The notes beneath the pieces are model-generated. The model ran no database searches, was not told where the DNA came from, and saw only the letters and a program-made list of their open reading frames with translations. From Pseudomonas sp. H3(2019) (GTDB taxonomy: Bacteria > Pseudomonadota > Gammaproteobacteria > Pseudomonadales > Pseudomonadaceae), in the NCBI RefSeq assembly GCF_007713465.1, contig NZ_VMSG01000003.1, positions 186,001-250,000 on the forward strand: a DNA stretch of 64,000 nt. The letters run 5' to 3'. This document shows, one piece after another, positions 27,165 through 35,500 of this stretch. The position numbers and the translations under genes are program-made. Position 1 is the stretch's first letter; every line of letters begins with the position of its first letter.

Positions 27165-27425
27165 TCAAAAAATAATTGAGTCAAAAATAAACTGTAGCTT
27201 CACAGGGTCCGCAGCATTCCCAAAATAATATTCATTCCCTCCATCACTGACCAGCTCAGGAGGTGTCGACTTCCAATACAGTACGAAATATTTTTCGTCC
27301 AACAAATCCTCTAGTGCGCCCGCATCATCATATGTTGAAATTCTAATGAAAGGCCCATACTCCGAGTGAATAAACACCATCACTCTCTCTCCGGTTTTCG
27401 AATCAATCATAGCCCGCTTTACCAC
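27165..27425 (-). CDS. Hypothetical protein, AT-rich orphan
   Basis: An 86-residue acidic, soluble ORF with many aromatic residues (EYGPFIRISTYDDAGALEDL begins its middle). The start is GTG at 27425 or ATG at 27410; neither has a good ribosome site, so it may be a remnant or a displaced gene. Base composition is AT-rich like the RDD gene. The size and acidity are compatible with an orphan immunity protein, but this is only inference from the nearby CDI locus. No family recognised. Confidence 0.5.
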   Translation of the reverse strand: MVKRAMIDSKTGERVMVFIHSEYGPFIRISTYDDAGALEDLLDEKYFVLYWKSTPPELVSDGGNEYYFGNAADPVKLQFIFDSIIF

Positions 27426-27513
27426 TTAATGCTGTTAAACCAGTCCAACTCCTGCTGACTAGGGCCTGTACGAAAACTCGCCGAGCGGCGATCAAGCAGG
27501 TTTCCTACAGAAC

Positions 27514-28197
27514 CTATGGGGAGTGGTACGACCTGCGGGACGAGGGCTGCGCGCCTTTGATGGCAACGACCGGGACACGTAGTTCGGGTTGTGTTATGTC
27601 ATAGACCTGCAGTTCACACCCTTCCCCCCGATCTACGAAGACAAACTCTGCCAGATAGACCTTTTGCTTCTCGGGAATAAAGGTACTTGTGATCGGCCCA
27701 CAGGTGTAAGACGACGAGACGGTCGGATTGGCGGTTACCTTTTTCTCAAATTTGTTCTTCGACTGGTTGAATACATAGTCTTCGTTGTAAAGCGTCCGGT
27801 AACCCGGTGCCGGAATCTGGCTATTGATCGTCGATGACCCGCCCACTTGCAAAATCTGGCCGGGATCGGCCTGTATTTCCAGCTGGGGGAAATGCTTGGA
27901 GACCGCGCTGTTGAGACGACTGAACCATCCGCCGACTTTACTGCGAAACGGTTTGACTACTGTCCCCAGTTGATCGGGACGTGTATCCGGGTCGTTACCT
28001 CGGACGACTTCAAAATCTACTGGGTTGGCCGTATCGCCTGATGCCTGCATGATCACTTTGGCGTGTTGATCATCTACGGCGACCTTCTTCTGCTCCAGCA
28101 TGATGCCATCTGTCCAGAGTGTCGGCGCAGAGCTGCGAGAGTCGGAACCGCAGCCGCACAACCCCAGAAATAGAACCATCGTGACAACTGTCTTCAC
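27514..28197 (-). CDS. Hypothetical lipoprotein
   Basis: A 227-residue protein beginning with a short signal (VKTVVTMVLFLGLCGCG, lipobox GLCGC) followed by a Ser-rich linker and a mostly beta-type soluble part. Two cysteines (YTCGPIT and GEGCELQ) could form a disulphide in the periplasm. The GTG at 28197 has AGGGA 6 bases upstream, better than the longer frame to 28344. It lies just downstream of a decayed fhaB fragment. Function unknown. Confidence 0.68.
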   Translation of the reverse strand: MKTVVTMVLFLGLCGCGSDSRSSAPTLWTDGIMLEQKKVAVDDQHAKVIMQASGDTANPVDFEVVRGNDPDTRPDQLGTVVKPFRSKVGGWFSRLNSAVSKHFPQLEIQADPGQILQVGGSSTINSQIPAPGYRTLYNEDYVFNQSKNKFEKKVTANPTVSSSYTCGPITSTFIPEKQKVYLAEFVFVDRGEGCELQVYDITQPELRVPVVAIKGAQPSSRRSYHSP

Positions 28198-28404
28198 TGC
28201 GCTTCCCTGCGTTGAACTGCCGATGAGCTTCCAGGTAAGTAGCTCTTCCTGAAGGCGATAACAAACGCCACTATCGCGCAGAACCACAACCAAAGGGAAC
28301 CGCTGAAGCGCGGGAATTTCACCCTCGTTTATTGGAAACTCCAAAGCCTTCTTGTCAGAGCCTGCTCTTTACGCACCGAAATAGAGCGCCAGTTCCCGGA
28401 GGTG

Positions 28405-28650
28405 GGGAGGCCGACCAGATACAGCACCGGCACCAGCACTTGCTCGCCATTGACCGTGGCGTTTTCCATCCAGACGATGTCGTGGGTCAGGGCCGCGACC
28501 TATTCGGAGGTCAGGCTCACACCCAGTGACAGCTTGAGCTGTTAACTGCTTGAGGTCGGTGAGTGCCGGGTTGGTTTCGATCAGGTATTTCTGCGGGTTG
28601 GACGGGACGGTGCGGGCCGGTAAGCCCTGGACGCGGTTGACCATAAAAGC
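28405..28650 (-). pseudogene. Decayed fhaB/cdiA fragment
   Basis: Translated on the minus strand this matches the large exoprotein gene: SNPQKYLIETNPALTDLKQ corresponds to residues about 3565-3585 of the intact protein, and the HDIVWMEN...VLVPVLYL part to about residue 3675. About 210 bases between the two blocks, present in the intact gene (37273-37480), are missing and the frame changes at the junction. A TAG replaces a glutamine codon at 28492. It is therefore a non-functional remnant about 8.7 kb from its parent. Confidence 0.85.
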
Positions 28651-29048
28651 GGTGAAGCTGCCGGGTAATCCAGCGCCTGATGAATCTGTGCTTGAGGTTG
28701 TGGCATCGGGACGCTGGCATCAACGCCAGTCCAGGAACAAACCTACAAACAAACCACCTGCGTCAGACCTTAGGCCGATTGACTGACCTCGCCCCACTCC
28801 CTATCCTCGCGCCTGTCACGACTCATTCGTGATCGGGTTTGACGGCTCGGCAATTCCAAGATGCGCATTGTTCCTCAACTTTGCTCGTGCACTTGTGTGC
28901 CCGCTGCACAGCTTAATGGTAACTGTGTGCGGGGCACTTTCGAGTGCGCCGGGTACCTTGGACCGGTCCGTCAACCTGCGCACAGTTGCCACCCATTCGT
29001 TTGACGGCGACCCAGTGGCAGCTCTCTGACTTCCAAGGAGCTACACCC
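28651..29048. other. Intergenic stretch before DUF3077 pair
   Basis: About 400 bases. The left part may extend the fhaB-like remnant (a Pro/Gln-rich reading, minus strand) but similarity to the intact gene is lost. The right part precedes a clear AAGGAG ribosome site at 29035 and should hold the promoter for the two small genes. No RNA gene or strong palindrome seen. Confidence 0.45.
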
Positions 29049-29333
29049 ATGACCGATCCAACCACAAAATCCACCCCCTTCGCCCGCTGCGACCACGTCG
29101 ACCATTACCTGTTCGCCGTCCAACCCGACATCCCGTTACTCGACGCACTCGAACACGCCTCGGTCTACCTGAGCTGCGCCGAAGCCCTCGCCCATCAAGC
29201 CCCCACCGCCACCCGCCCGGAACACATCGTCTCGTTACGCTGGGCCAGCCAGCAGATGCTCGGAACCGCCCGCTCATTGCTCCAGGCGTCGATAGACGGA
29301 CTGCACGCCGCCCAACCGGGAGATGACGCATGA
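29049..29333 (+). CDS. DUF3077-like small protein
   Basis: A 94-residue soluble protein. The stretch HYLFAVQPDIPLLDALEHAS followed by SCAEALAHQ resembles the DUF3077 pattern (LF-V-..DAL-H-S-LL-CA) found in many Pseudomonas small proteins of unknown function. AAGGAG lies 8 bases before the ATG. The stop overlaps the next start (ATGA), so the two are translated together. Confidence 0.7.
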   Translation: MTDPTTKSTPFARCDHVDHYLFAVQPDIPLLDALEHASVYLSCAEALAHQAPTATRPEHIVSLRWASQQMLGTARSLLQASIDGLHAAQPGDDA

Positions 29334-29596
29334 ACCCACACATGCCGATGACCAACAACGATTGCGACATCCCGGTGCTACTGGTCGCCACCCAAGTACC
29401 GCTGGAAGTGCTGCACAGCAACGCCGCTGCGCGGTTTCTGGCGGTCACGCAAATGATGGAAAGCCTGGCCAGCCTCGACATTGCCCATGCCAAAGGTCCA
29501 GACGTGCAGCAAATCGCCCACGCAGCGGCGATGTTGCTGCGGGACGGTTGTGATGTGATGGATGTGTTGGGGCGCCAGATTCGGGCGCAGCACTGA
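29330..29596 (+). CDS. Small hypothetical protein coupled to DUF3077-like gene
   Basis: An 88-residue helical protein (VLHSNAAARFLAVTQMMESL within). Its ATG overlaps the upstream stop as ATGA, indicating translational coupling and a probable joint function. No catalytic motif or membrane segment. Pairs of this kind are common and variable in fluorescent pseudomonads, with no known role. Confidence 0.65.
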   Translation: MNPHMPMTNNDCDIPVLLVATQVPLEVLHSNAAARFLAVTQMMESLASLDIAHAKGPDVQQIAHAAAMLLRDGCDVMDVLGRQIRAQH

Positions 29597-29643
29597 AGTC
29601 ACGCATAGGCTGTTCCCGCACGTTGCGGGGAAGAAAGAATCAA

Positions 29644-29676
29644 TGAGCCTTTATTGAGTGTGTCAATAAAGGCTCA
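29644..29676. terminator. Strong palindromic hairpin after DUF3077 pair
   Basis: TGAGCCTTTATTGA-gtgtg-TCAATAAAGGCTCA is a perfect 14-bp stem with a 5-base loop, 47 bases after the second small gene. No T-run follows on either strand, so it could be a terminator, an RNA-stabilising element or a protein site. Confidence 0.55.
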
Positions 29677-29754
29677 ATAGGACTACATCCTGACGCATGT
29701 CGGACGCAATGCCTGACGCCTAGTTAAGCATTGCTCCAACCGGACGCCTTTAGC

Positions 29755-30378
29755 TTACAGAGCACCTGCTTGCGTCTTCTTCCAAGAATCAAGCGCCTGG
29801 ACTTGCATGAACCACCGCTGGAGGTTGGGCAGATCAGTGACGGGGAATTTGGCGCTGTGCTGGTCAGCTAGTGGCGCGGCTATAGCAAAATCGGCGAGTG
29901 AAAGACCGCTGTCGCAAATCCATTCTCGATGACTAAGGTGCGCGTCAAGAACTGTCGCAGCCTCAGTCAAAAGCCGCTCTCCGCGAGCGACCTCAATGGG
30001 GTCGGGCGAACCCATTCCAGCCAAAGACTTGATCGAGTTCTCCCAGTTAAGAATGCCGACGCCCGGCATGAAATACTGCCCACACCAAAAAAGCCAGCGG
30101 TTAACGTCAGCACGGCCACGGGGTTCGATGGGATAAATAGTTTGGCCAGGGGTCATATCCGCCAAGTACTGCATGATGGCGTAAGATTCCCAAAGAACAA
30201 ATCCATCATGTTCGAGAACCGGAACCCGATGATTCGGGTTAAGTTTCAGAAATTCAGGAGAGTTCTGCTCCCCCTTAAACAGATTCACCAGCACGAGATC
30301 GACTTTGATTTCGAGGTAATGTGCGGCCATCAGCACTCGGCGGCTGCAAGTTGATGCGGGATGGTAGTGAAGACGCAT
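29755..30378 (-). CDS. Glutathione S-transferase family protein
   Basis: A 207-residue cytoplasmic GST. The thioredoxin-like N-terminal domain (about 1-78) has RLHYHPASTCSRRVLMAAHY, NPNHRVPVLEHDGFVLWES with the cis-proline and the glutathione-binding ES pair; the helical C-terminal domain ends with SLADFAIAAPLADQ. Substrate unknown. AAGGAG lies 8 bases before the ATG at 30378. It is divergent from a YafY-type regulator, and a palindrome 50 bases upstream may be that regulator's site. Confidence 0.88.
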   Translation of the reverse strand: MRLHYHPASTCSRRVLMAAHYLEIKVDLVLVNLFKGEQNSPEFLKLNPNHRVPVLEHDGFVLWESYAIMQYLADMTPGQTIYPIEPRGRADVNRWLFWCGQYFMPGVGILNWENSIKSLAGMGSPDPIEVARGERLLTEAATVLDAHLSHREWICDSGLSLADFAIAAPLADQHSAKFPVTDLPNLQRWFMQVQALDSWKKTQAGAL

Positions 30379-30427
30379 GGTGTTAACTCCTTGTTTAGTG
30401 ATCAACGCTGCCATTGTCTTCCTGCAC

Positions 30428-30446
30428 ACTGACAGAAAATGTCAGT
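30428..30446. promoter_or_regulatory. Palindrome in gst promoter, candidate YafY-type operator
   Basis: ACTGACA-gaaaa-TGTCAGT is a perfect 7-bp inverted repeat with a 5-base spacer, 50-68 bases upstream of the gst start. Its layout matches the palindrome before the divergent regulator (30594-30612): CTG(A/C)CA-N5-TG(T/G)CAG. Regulation is inferred. Confidence 0.55.
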
Positions 30447-30593
30447 AGTGATGCGTGCGTGGCGCCTGCTCTCATCAGCCCACCAGGAGAGCGCTTCCTA
30501 TCAGGTCGTTTCCGTTGAACATCGCTGTCAGCATGGTCCAAATGGCCTTCAGTAGCCTTCCCCAGAGGTTGATGGCAATCAGTTCTTTGACTT

Positions 30594-30612
30594 GCTGCCA
30601 AATGATGGCAGC
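30594..30612. promoter_or_regulatory. Palindrome upstream of yafY-like gene, candidate operator
   Basis: GCTGCCA-aatga-TGGCAGC is a perfect 7-bp inverted repeat with a 5-base spacer, ending 35 bases before the regulator ATG, a position suited to autoregulation. It shares arm length, spacer length and CTG/CAG ends with the gst-side palindrome. Confidence 0.55.
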
Positions 30613-30647
30613 ATCTCGTTGAGATCACACCACCCACAAAGCCACTC

Positions 30648-31361
30648 ATGTCTCGCACCGAAAGATTATTCGATCTGATTCAGACCCTGCGAAGCCATCG
30701 TTTTCCAGTTACTGGCAATCATCTGGCCAAAGAACTGGGGATAAGCGTTCGTACGCTTTACAGAGATATCGCAACGCTTCAGGGACAAGGTGCCAACATT
30801 GAAGGAGAGCCAGGACTTGGTTACGTTTTACGCCCCGGCTTTATGCTCCCGCCATTGATGTTTACCGAGGAGGAAATAGAAGCCCTTGTCTTGGGTTCTC
30901 GCTGGGTGTCCGAGCGTGCCGACCTTCAACTGAGTAGAGCCGCAAAAGGAGCATTGTCAAAAATAGCTTCTGTTTTACCCCAGGACCTGCGAACCGCACT
31001 TGATACCAATTCATTGGTGGTTGGCAAAGGGGATCAAACAGAATTAGAGGCCATCGATCTGTCGCAGATTCGAAGGGCCATTCGAGTCGAGCATAAGGTA
31101 CTAATCAAGTATCTAGATCTGAAGGGAGCTAGTTCAGAGAGAACGATTTGGCCCGTTGCGCTGGGCTATTTTGATCGTGCTCGGATGCTTGCCGGGTGGT
31201 GCGAACTACGGCAAGAGTTCCGTCACTTTAGGACTGATCGCATATCTGCTTTGAAAGTAAAGTCCGAGCGCTATCCTCGTCGGAGGCAAGTCTTACTTAA
31301 AGAATGGCGCGAGGTGGACATTCTTCAGCGACATCAGCGGCCGCCGCAGCATTTGTCTTAG
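30648..31361 (+). CDS. YafY-like HTH/WYL-domain transcriptional regulator
   Basis: A 237-residue regulator with an N-terminal HTH_11 winged helix (about 1-60: FPVTGNHLAKELGISVRTLY) and a WYL ligand-sensing domain in the second half (about 140-205, ending RMLAGWCELRQEFRHFR). YafY-like proteins of this kind often sit beside and control a detoxification gene, here the divergent GST. Ligand unknown. Confidence 0.88.
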   Translation: MSRTERLFDLIQTLRSHRFPVTGNHLAKELGISVRTLYRDIATLQGQGANIEGEPGLGYVLRPGFMLPPLMFTEEEIEALVLGSRWVSERADLQLSRAAKGALSKIASVLPQDLRTALDTNSLVVGKGDQTELEAIDLSQIRRAIRVEHKVLIKYLDLKGASSERTIWPVALGYFDRARMLAGWCELRQEFRHFRTDRISALKVKSERYPRRRQVLLKEWREVDILQRHQRPPQHLS

Positions 31362-31380
31362 CGCCGCAAAAAAGGGGACC

Positions 31381-31440
31381 AAAAAAGGGGACACCCATTA
31401 GCCTTGACTTGAGACCGGCTAATGGGTGCCCCCCTTTTCG
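31381..31440. repeat. Hairpin repeat, copy 1 (inverted relative to copy 2)
   Basis: ACCCATTAGCC (31393-31403) and GGCTAATGGGT (31417-31427) form a perfect 11-bp stem, flanked by GGGGAC and GCCCCCC, with AAAAAAGGGG and CCCCTTTT at the edges. The 3' TTTT could terminate transcription. A related copy in the opposite orientation lies at 32254-32301, the two enclosing a lipoprotein gene. Confidence 0.7.
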
Positions 31441-31446
31441 CAGCAA

Positions 31447-32028
31447 CTAGCGCGAAGGAATATCCCTGATGTCGGACACGATAAATGTCGGCAAGGTACG
31501 GATATAGAAAGGCTCCACGTCAGAATTATCCTTGTGAGTCAGCGCCGCCGCCATCGTCTTCATATTGCGAAGCTGACCAAATGCACCGGCAGGCTGCAGC
31601 CCCTCACGCTCGTTGGAAAAATGCAGAACTTCGACACCGGCCTTTTTAACCTTGACCTGATAACTGAAATCAACACTGGCGAGGATCGTATTGTCGTCGA
31701 CAATGACCGACACCAATCCGCCATTGGAGTTACCGATCCGACGCTTGTAGACGGTGTTCACATCCAGCAGGTAATCGGCGCTTTCCTTGCTCGTCGCATA
31801 GCGATTAGCGCTCGACAATTGATTGATCAGCTCAACACTGAGCTGCTCGCGCAACGTGTCTTGCGGCATAAACCGCTCATTCTTGCCGACCAGTTCAACG
31901 TCGAAGGTATCGATCCAGTAGGTAGCGGTCGCCGGGATCTGGACCGGCGTGGGGGAGATGTAGTAAGCAGGTTTCGAGGCGCAGCCCGATAAAAATGAGA
32001 TTGCCAAGAGTAGAGCCAACACACGCAT
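31447..32028 (-). CDS. Hypothetical lipoprotein between inverted hairpin repeats
   Basis: A 193-residue lipoprotein: signal MRVLALLLAISFLSGCAS with lipobox LSGC, then a soluble part with alternating beta segments (VELVGKNERFMPQDTLREQL and DYLLDVNTVYKRRIG). The fold hints at LPS- or pilus-assembly lipoproteins, and the family is not named here. A GGAGG site lies about 7 bases before the ATG. The gene is enclosed by two inverted hairpin repeats. Confidence 0.72.
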   Translation of the reverse strand: MRVLALLLAISFLSGCASKPAYYISPTPVQIPATATYWIDTFDVELVGKNERFMPQDTLREQLSVELINQLSSANRYATSKESADYLLDVNTVYKRRIGNSNGGLVSVIVDDNTILASVDFSYQVKVKKAGVEVLHFSNEREGLQPAGAFGQLRNMKTMAAALTHKDNSDVEPFYIRTLPTFIVSDIRDIPSR

Positions 32029-32253
32029 GTAAATTCGTCCTTGAGGAGGGTTACGTTAAATTAAGAGCGGTATTTTACAAATACAGAAGGGACTGCTTTG
32101 TTTACGGCGACAAAATTCGGCATCCATAAATAAATCTTTTCCTTCTAGAAGCTTGAACTTGCGCTGCGTTAGGAAGTGCATCAATAGGTGCAGTATTGGA
32201 GTAGGTTTGTGGGAGTCCCTCAGAATTCGCCCCCTTCTCCCTGATTGGAATAC

Positions 32254-32301
32254 AGGGGCCACCCATTACCCAGTCTCAACTCTAGGCTAATGGGTATCCC
32301 C
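32254..32301. repeat. Hairpin repeat, copy 2
   Basis: ACCCATTA (32261-32268) and TAATGGGT (32288-32295) form the stem, with CAGTCTCAACTCTAGG in between and GGGGCC/ATCCCC flanks. It is the reverse-complement-related partner of the element at 31381-31440 with a few changes, and lies downstream of the CDI immunity candidate. Confidence 0.65.
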
Positions 32302-32320
32302 TATTACGCATTGGCAGAAT

Positions 32321-32554
32321 CTAAATGGACTTAATCTCAGAAATAAACCTGTTAAATTCAGATTCACTCATTTCAAATTCCGGCCCCTCATCCATTGCCA
32401 TTAGAGTCAGCAATATACGATCCATACTCCCCACTAACTCCAAACCATGATCTTGGTAAATCTTAAACGCTGACCTTGAAATTTTATGGGCGTCATAACC
32501 ACCAACGGCTGCCTTCTCAAGTTCTAGAACCATGTCTCGGATTGAATACGTCAT
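32321..32554 (-). CDS. Candidate CDI immunity protein (CdiI-like)
   Basis: A 77-residue acidic soluble protein beginning MTYSIRDMVLELEKAAVGGY. Its ATG overlaps the stop of the exoprotein gene as ATGA and has GGAG 8 bases upstream, so it is translationally coupled to the toxin-bearing gene. A small acidic ORF directly after cdiA is where CDI immunity genes lie, and the coupled order supports that role. The fold is not recognised; the immunity role is inferred from position and size. Confidence 0.72.
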   Translation of the reverse strand: MTYSIRDMVLELEKAAVGGYDAHKISRSAFKIYQDHGLELVGSMDRILLTLMAMDEGPEFEMSESEFNRFISEIKSI

Positions 32555-35500
32555 TTCCAACTCTCCAGTTCTACTCCCGTTGGAGGGTAGTGTTGAGCAT
32601 CTACTGGCTGGCCATTTATACTTTTCGGATGAACGCGGATCACATTCCCAGACTTGTCATAGCTTTCCATCCACTGCCTAGTTTGACCAGTTTGAGGATT
32701 GTTTTCTGTTACAAATGACGCGCCACGTGTAGCGCCCTCAGTTCGCGCAGGTACCTCCTGCGTATAATAGCGGACACGTCCATCTGGTAAAACCTTTGTA
32801 ATAGCTGCATTTTGCTGAGCTTTTTCCAAACCCGAGAGCTTTGCTCGTAGAGCAGCTTTGGCATTAATGCTGGCCCCGACGCCATTACCGTTTGTACCTA
32901 CTTCCTTTGGACCGTTCAGGCCATCAAGTTTTACCCTATCATTTCCTTCGAAGCTAATTTTTCTACCCGCACTGACAGCCTTGGCCCCACCCGCTACAGA
33001 CGCCCCAATCAGCAGGGTAGCCATGAGCTTGCCGCCTCCGACAACCCAGGCGTCGTCTGCCTTGTTCAGGTCATGCTCTTTCCCATCCAGACTGTCGGCT
33101 ATCAGCTTCCCAACTTTCTCCGTTGCTGCATGTTCATACTCAGCAATAGCCTGGCCTGCGGAAGTAGCACCTAGCGCTTTTTGGGCCGCTAGCAAAATCA
33201 ACCCCTTGGGGCCTTGAGCTGCGGCTAGAACGTACTCAACAGCCTCTGCTTTATCGGGATTATTCTGGATGTATTCGCTGATAGTCGCAGCGCCATACAC
33301 AATGCGCTGATCCAAGGTAAAGGCCTTGCCCTTAACCACGATATTTTTTTCACCAGTGATCGGTTCAAGAGCAGCTTTTGCATCAGCAATCGAGCCAGGA
33401 TCCTGCCCCACCAACGAGCTCAACTGCAACAGCACCTTGCTCTGGAAATCCTTATCTGCCAGTAGTGCGCGTGCGTCTTCACGATCAATACCAGCGTCAA
33501 GAAGCCCGGACAGTGCTTGCGCTGCGATCTCGGCACCACCAGCCTCGATCGCTTCAGCGCCCGCGCCTGGATGCTCAAGAGCGTCTAGTTGATTCCCAAT
33601 GATTTGACCCGCCAGTTCAAAGTTGGCAAATGCAGTTTTGTCATAATTGACAAGACCTGTAGCCCACTCTTTGGCTGTCTTGATCGGTTCAGAAGCCGCT
33701 TTTAAAGACGTATCACTGACATACAACTCCGTCCGATGCTCATCATCCCGAGTGATCTCATAGGCCTTATCCAGATCCCGGTTCAGGCCAACGGTCGAGT
33801 CCTTGCCCGTGACCTTGTCGTCACGCACGACGATGTCACCCGCACCCACAGTGGCGCGGACAATCTGCTCGCGGTCCTTGTTGTAGTTGTAACCTTCGAC
33901 AGCCCAACTGCTCTTGTCCTTGCCTTCCATGCCCTTGTTCGGCTTGTCAGTCTGCGCGCCGCCAGAAGAGCCATAACTGCCACTGACACTGAGGTAGTAA
34001 CCGTGCTCTTTGTCTTTGCCGATGATGTCGCGCGTACCGAGCGTGTCGGTGTCAAGTTTCAGGTTGCCGCTGTCGGAAGACAGCACGGCACCGTCCAGTT
34101 GGGTGTGTTTGTCAGTGCGGATATCGAGTTTGTCTTTAGCGCTAACGACTGTCTGATTTTCGACCCAGTTGGTCTTGCCGTTGGTTTGCCCATAACCGAC
34201 TGAGCCAGTGACCGTCACACCGTAGCTGACAGCAACAGTAAGGTTTGCATCGAACTCCTTGCCGTCGGCCTTCCCAGTGTTGGGTACGGAAGACACTGTC
34301 AGGTTGCGACCGACATCACCGATCACCTCATCGCCACGCAACTTGGCACCGGCAATAGTGGTGTCGCGGCCACTTTCGAAGCCCAGGCGATTGCCGGCAT
34401 AGAGGTACGCTTCCTGTTGCTTGACTGCCTCACGCTCAAGCTTGCCCAAACCGATGTTGGCACTACCATAGAAGCCAAAGCCATCCTGACCGGCGATGAT
34501 CCCACCTTCGGCTCCCCAGCTACGTCGACTGCTTTCGCTGTTTGAAGCGTTTTCCGCTGCGCGGATGTTCAGGTCGTTGCCGGCCTTGAGGTCGATATTG
34601 CGCTCGGCATTGGCCTGAGTACCGATGAGGTTCAGGTTGTCCTTGGCATCCAGGTTGATATCGCGCCCGGCATTGAGTTGCGCAGGCGTCGACGTGCCCT
34701 GATTCGACTCGTCCTTGCCCCCGGCATTACTGATGCCCACGCCCAGTTTGAAGCCTCCAGTGGTTCCGCCCTTGAGGCCACCTTTGCTCTGAGTGTTATG
34801 ACCGTCAGTGGTATCAGCACCACGCGCCACATCAAAAGTGATGTCCTTACCCGCGACGTTGATATCACGTCCGGCATTGAACTGACTGCCGCGCACATTC
34901 ACGTCATTGCCAGCGACCAGGCTGATGTCGTTGCCAGCTGAAAGACTCGAAGGACGATTACTTTCGGAGGTATTTGTCTGAGTCTGGCTAACGCTGGAAG
35001 CGCCCCAATGCCCATCGAACGTCGGACCACTGAAAAACTGGCCCAATGCGTCGACGCTCTTCAGGACACTGGAGCCCTTGCTGACGCCATCGTCGCCTTT
35101 ACCGGAACCGCTGAGCGTGTCCATCGTCTTGCCCAGGTTGTAGGCGACGGTGGTAGTGGTGCCATTGCGCTTCACGCTTTCGCTGTGGGTGTCGACGGTC
35201 TTCTCACCAGCGGCATCGATGTTGATATCGCGACCGGCCTGCAGCGTAATGTTGCGCTCGGCCTGCAGGTCGGAGCCTTGCTGATTGACGTCGCGACCGG
35301 CCTTGACCTTGATGTCCTGCCCGGCGTCGATCTGACTCGCGGCGGCGGTTTGCGTGATTCTGTCGTTGCGCTCCTTGCGGGTCTCGTTTCCGACAAAGGT
35401 GGTGAAGCCGTTGTTGTCGATGTTCTGCTTGATACCGTAGCTTTTGTTGGTTTCCCAACTGTTGTTTTGCTGCTGGCTGGAACCGGCGACCACATTTACG

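Noticed and set aside
27460..27520. Possible insertion-sequence end (GGGCCTGTACGAAAACTCG)
   Set aside because: It looks like an IS terminus, but no matching second end or transposase fragment is visible in the window.
32780..32860. Known toxin family for the exoprotein tip
   Set aside because: The wording looks familiar from other polymorphic toxin tips, but I could not name the activity from sequence alone and did not assign one.
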